Shown: positions 6,172 to 7,424 of the stretch, piece after piece
How the letters are laid out: each line of letters opens with the position of its first letter
How positions within the stretch are numbered: position 1 is the first letter of the stretch
From: Verrucomicrobiota bacterium
GTDB taxonomy: Bacteria; Verrucomicrobiota; Verrucomicrobiia; Chthoniobacterales; JAFAMB01
Assembly: GCA_019241095.1 (NCBI GenBank)
Contig: JAFAXJ010000281.1
Location: 1 to 7,424, forward strand
Direction of reading: 5' to 3'
DNA: 7,424 nucleotides
Notes under the pieces: model-generated
What the model was told of the DNA's origin: nothing
The model's input: the letters and a program-made list of their open reading frames with translations, nothing else
The model's database searches: none
Translations under genes and position numbers: made by a program

Positions 6172-6206
6172 GGAGTCAGACTCCAGGAGCGACTTTCCCC
6201 GGCTCC
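6172..6206. repeat. Small inverted repeats in the panB-accA convergent gap
   Basis: The 61-base gap between two convergent stops contains GGAGT (6172-6176) with ACTCC (6180-6184), and GGAGC (6186-6190) with GCTCC (6202-6206). Either could act in 3'-end formation for both genes, but neither is followed by a T-run on either strand. This is therefore only a candidate bidirectional terminator region. Confidence 0.25.
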
Positions 6207-6227
6207 AGACTTCCTCTGCAACTATCG

Positions 6228-7220
6228 TTATCTTTCCGACGCGACCTTTGAATCACTTTCTGCCGCCTCCAGCACCTGCCCCATCTGCCGGTATTTTTCA
6301 TAACGTTCTTCCAGCAAAACTTGTAAAGGTTTGTCTTCAAGTTCGCTCAGAGCAGTGACAAGGGCTTCTTTGAGATTGGCCGCGGCCTTATTGTGGTCGC
6401 GATGTGCTCCTCCGGCCGGTTCAGGAATTACCTGATCGATTAGATTCAGCTCTTTGAGGTGAGTGGCGGTCAACTTCAAAGCTTCGGCAGCTTCAGGCGC
6501 GTGACTGCGATGCTTCCAAAGTATTGCTGCACAGCCTTCCGGGCTTATGACCGAGTAATACGCATTCTCAAACATTAAAACGCGATCCGCCAAGCCGATT
6601 CCGAGTGCCCCACCGGAACCTCCTTCGCCAATCACGACAGCGACAATACACGTTTGAAGAAGCGTCATTTCGCGCAGATTTACAGCAATGGATTCCGCGA
6701 TATGCCTTTCTTCAGCGCCGACCCCAGGATATGCACCCGGCGTATCGATGAGAGAAATAACGGGCAAGCGGAATTTCTCTGCCAAACGCATTAAGCGTAG
6801 AGCTTTCCTATAGCCTTCAGGGTTGGCGCTGCCGAAATTGCGGCGGATGTTTTCTTTCGTGTCGCGCCCTTTCTGGTGAGCAATCACAACGCACCGTTTA
6901 CCGGCCAAGGTTGCGAACCCGCCAGGCATAGCTTGGTCATCCCCAAATAGCCGGTCACCATGCAGTTCCACAAAATCGGAGAAAGCGAGTGTCAGGTAAT
7001 CTAGAGCAAAAGGTCGCGACGTATGTCTCGCAATCTGAACTCGCTGCCAAGCGTTCAGGTCGCTGTAGATTTCGCACAATGTTTCTTGAATTTTGTCTTC
7101 GATAGCCCGGATTTCTCTTTCCAGGTCAATCGTTTGCATCTTCGAATGCTTCTTCAGCTCTTCAAGCTGCTTTTCGAGATCGGCAATCGGCTTCTCAAAT
7201 TCGAGGGGCTGAACCTTCAT
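6228..7220 (-). CDS. accA: Acetyl-CoA carboxylase carboxyltransferase subunit alpha
   Basis: AccA with AccD forms the carboxyltransferase that moves CO2 from carboxybiotin to acetyl-CoA, the first step of fatty acid synthesis. The 330-residue product is close to E. coli AccA (319). An N-terminal charged helical region (about residues 8-50, LEKQLEELKKHSK) precedes the crotonase-like core. That core includes RPFALDYL (69-76), ELHGDRLFGDD (85-95), HQKGRDTKENIRRNFG (115-130), PEGYRKALRLM (134-144), IDTPGAYPGVGAEER (158-172), the oxyanion-forming GEGGSGGALGIG (198-209) and VISPEGCAAILWK (224-236). The ATG at 7220 overlaps the stop of the upstream gene by ATGA, and no Shine-Dalgarno is visible, so translational coupling is likely. 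It ends at TAA and is convergent with panB. accD is not in the window. Confidence 0.96.
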   Translation of the reverse strand: MKVQPLEFEKPIADLEKQLEELKKHSKMQTIDLEREIRAIEDKIQETLCEIYSDLNAWQRVQIARHTSRPFALDYLTLAFSDFVELHGDRLFGDDQAMPGGFATLAGKRCVVIAHQKGRDTKENIRRNFGSANPEGYRKALRLMRLAEKFRLPVISLIDTPGAYPGVGAEERHIAESIAVNLREMTLLQTCIVAVVIGEGGSGGALGIGLADRVLMFENAYYSVISPEGCAAILWKHRSHAPEAAEALKLTATHLKELNLIDQVIPEPAGGAHRDHNKAAANLKEALVTALSELEDKPLQVLLEERYEKYRQMGQVLEAAESDSKVASER

Positions 7221-7424
7221 TGAATAGTAACCGGCGTATCTTTTTCTACTAAAGCAAACAATTCCTCCATATCAGAGGGTGTAAGCATAATCCCGTTAAT
7301 AGGCTTCTGTGCATTTGGAGATTGAGGGTTCGTTTCCGAGTAGAGAGTAATATTGCCCTGATTTATGACAATCCAACGGCTGCTTCCGAGATAATTCTTT
7401 TCGCCAAAATCAACCCTCGCACTG
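7217..7424 (-). CDS. 3' end of an unrecognised gene upstream of accA
   Basis: A minus-strand frame is open from the right edge (first full codon at 7423) for 68 codons to a TGA at 7219-7217. That TGA overlaps the accA ATG as ATGA. The visible C-terminus includes VDFGEKNYLGSSRWIVINQG, then NITLYSE, and ends with a segment containing LTPSDMEELFALVEKD and TPVTIQ. The composition is protein-like: beta-strand-like early, then a short acidic helix. I recognise no family. It was identified from the open frame, the textbook ATGA coupling to accA and the lack of internal stops. Its start lies outside the window. Confidence 0.7.
   Translation of the reverse strand, partial: SARVDFGEKNYLGSSRWIVINQGNITLYSETNPQSPNAQKPINGIMLTPSDMEELFALVEKDTPVTIQ

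Overview
The window is a dense, ordinary-looking bacterial chromosome segment of about balanced base composition, with no mobile element, CRISPR array, tRNA or rRNA that I can see. The gene set (diaminopimelate/lysine, folate, pantothenate, fatty acid and sulfite assimilation) fits a free-living Gram-negative-type bacterium. The strongly basic mini-protein at the left edge and the mostly weak ribosome binding sites remind me of Verrucomicrobiota (Chthoniobacterales-like soil lineages). That placement is recalled from family knowledge and is only moderately certain.

Layout. 1-85 (-): start of a small Arg/Lys-rich protein that runs off the window. 213-1940 (-): complete siroheme/[4Fe-4S] sulfite reductase hemoprotein. 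1941-2228: divergent intergenic region with an imperfect hairpin and a doubtful small minus-strand ORF. 2229-6166 (+): dapF, dapA, dapB, folK, panB in one direction. dapA and dapB overlap by ATGA, and folK and panB overlap by 38 bases. 6167-6227: short convergent gap. 6228-7220 (-): accA. 7217-7423 (-): 3' end of an unrecognised gene that overlaps the accA start by ATGA.

How the genes work together. dapA and dapB are the first two committed steps from aspartate semialdehyde to diaminopimelate, and dapF makes meso-diaminopimelate for peptidoglycan and lysine. folK and panB are single steps of folate and pantothenate synthesis. accA supplies malonyl-CoA. The sulfite reductase makes sulfide for cysteine. 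I see no sign of a novel dedicated system.

The main anomaly is dapB. The reading frame carries a TGA (4674-4676) exactly where the nearly invariant glycine of the GDIVGEHT motif belongs. The same frame then continues for 53 sense codons of clearly recognisable DapB C-terminus up to a TAA (4836-4838). dapA, panB and the gene before accA all end naturally at TGA, so a global recoding of UGA to glycine is unlikely. A point nonsense mutation (GGA to TGA), an error in the assembled read set, or local readthrough are the live explanations.
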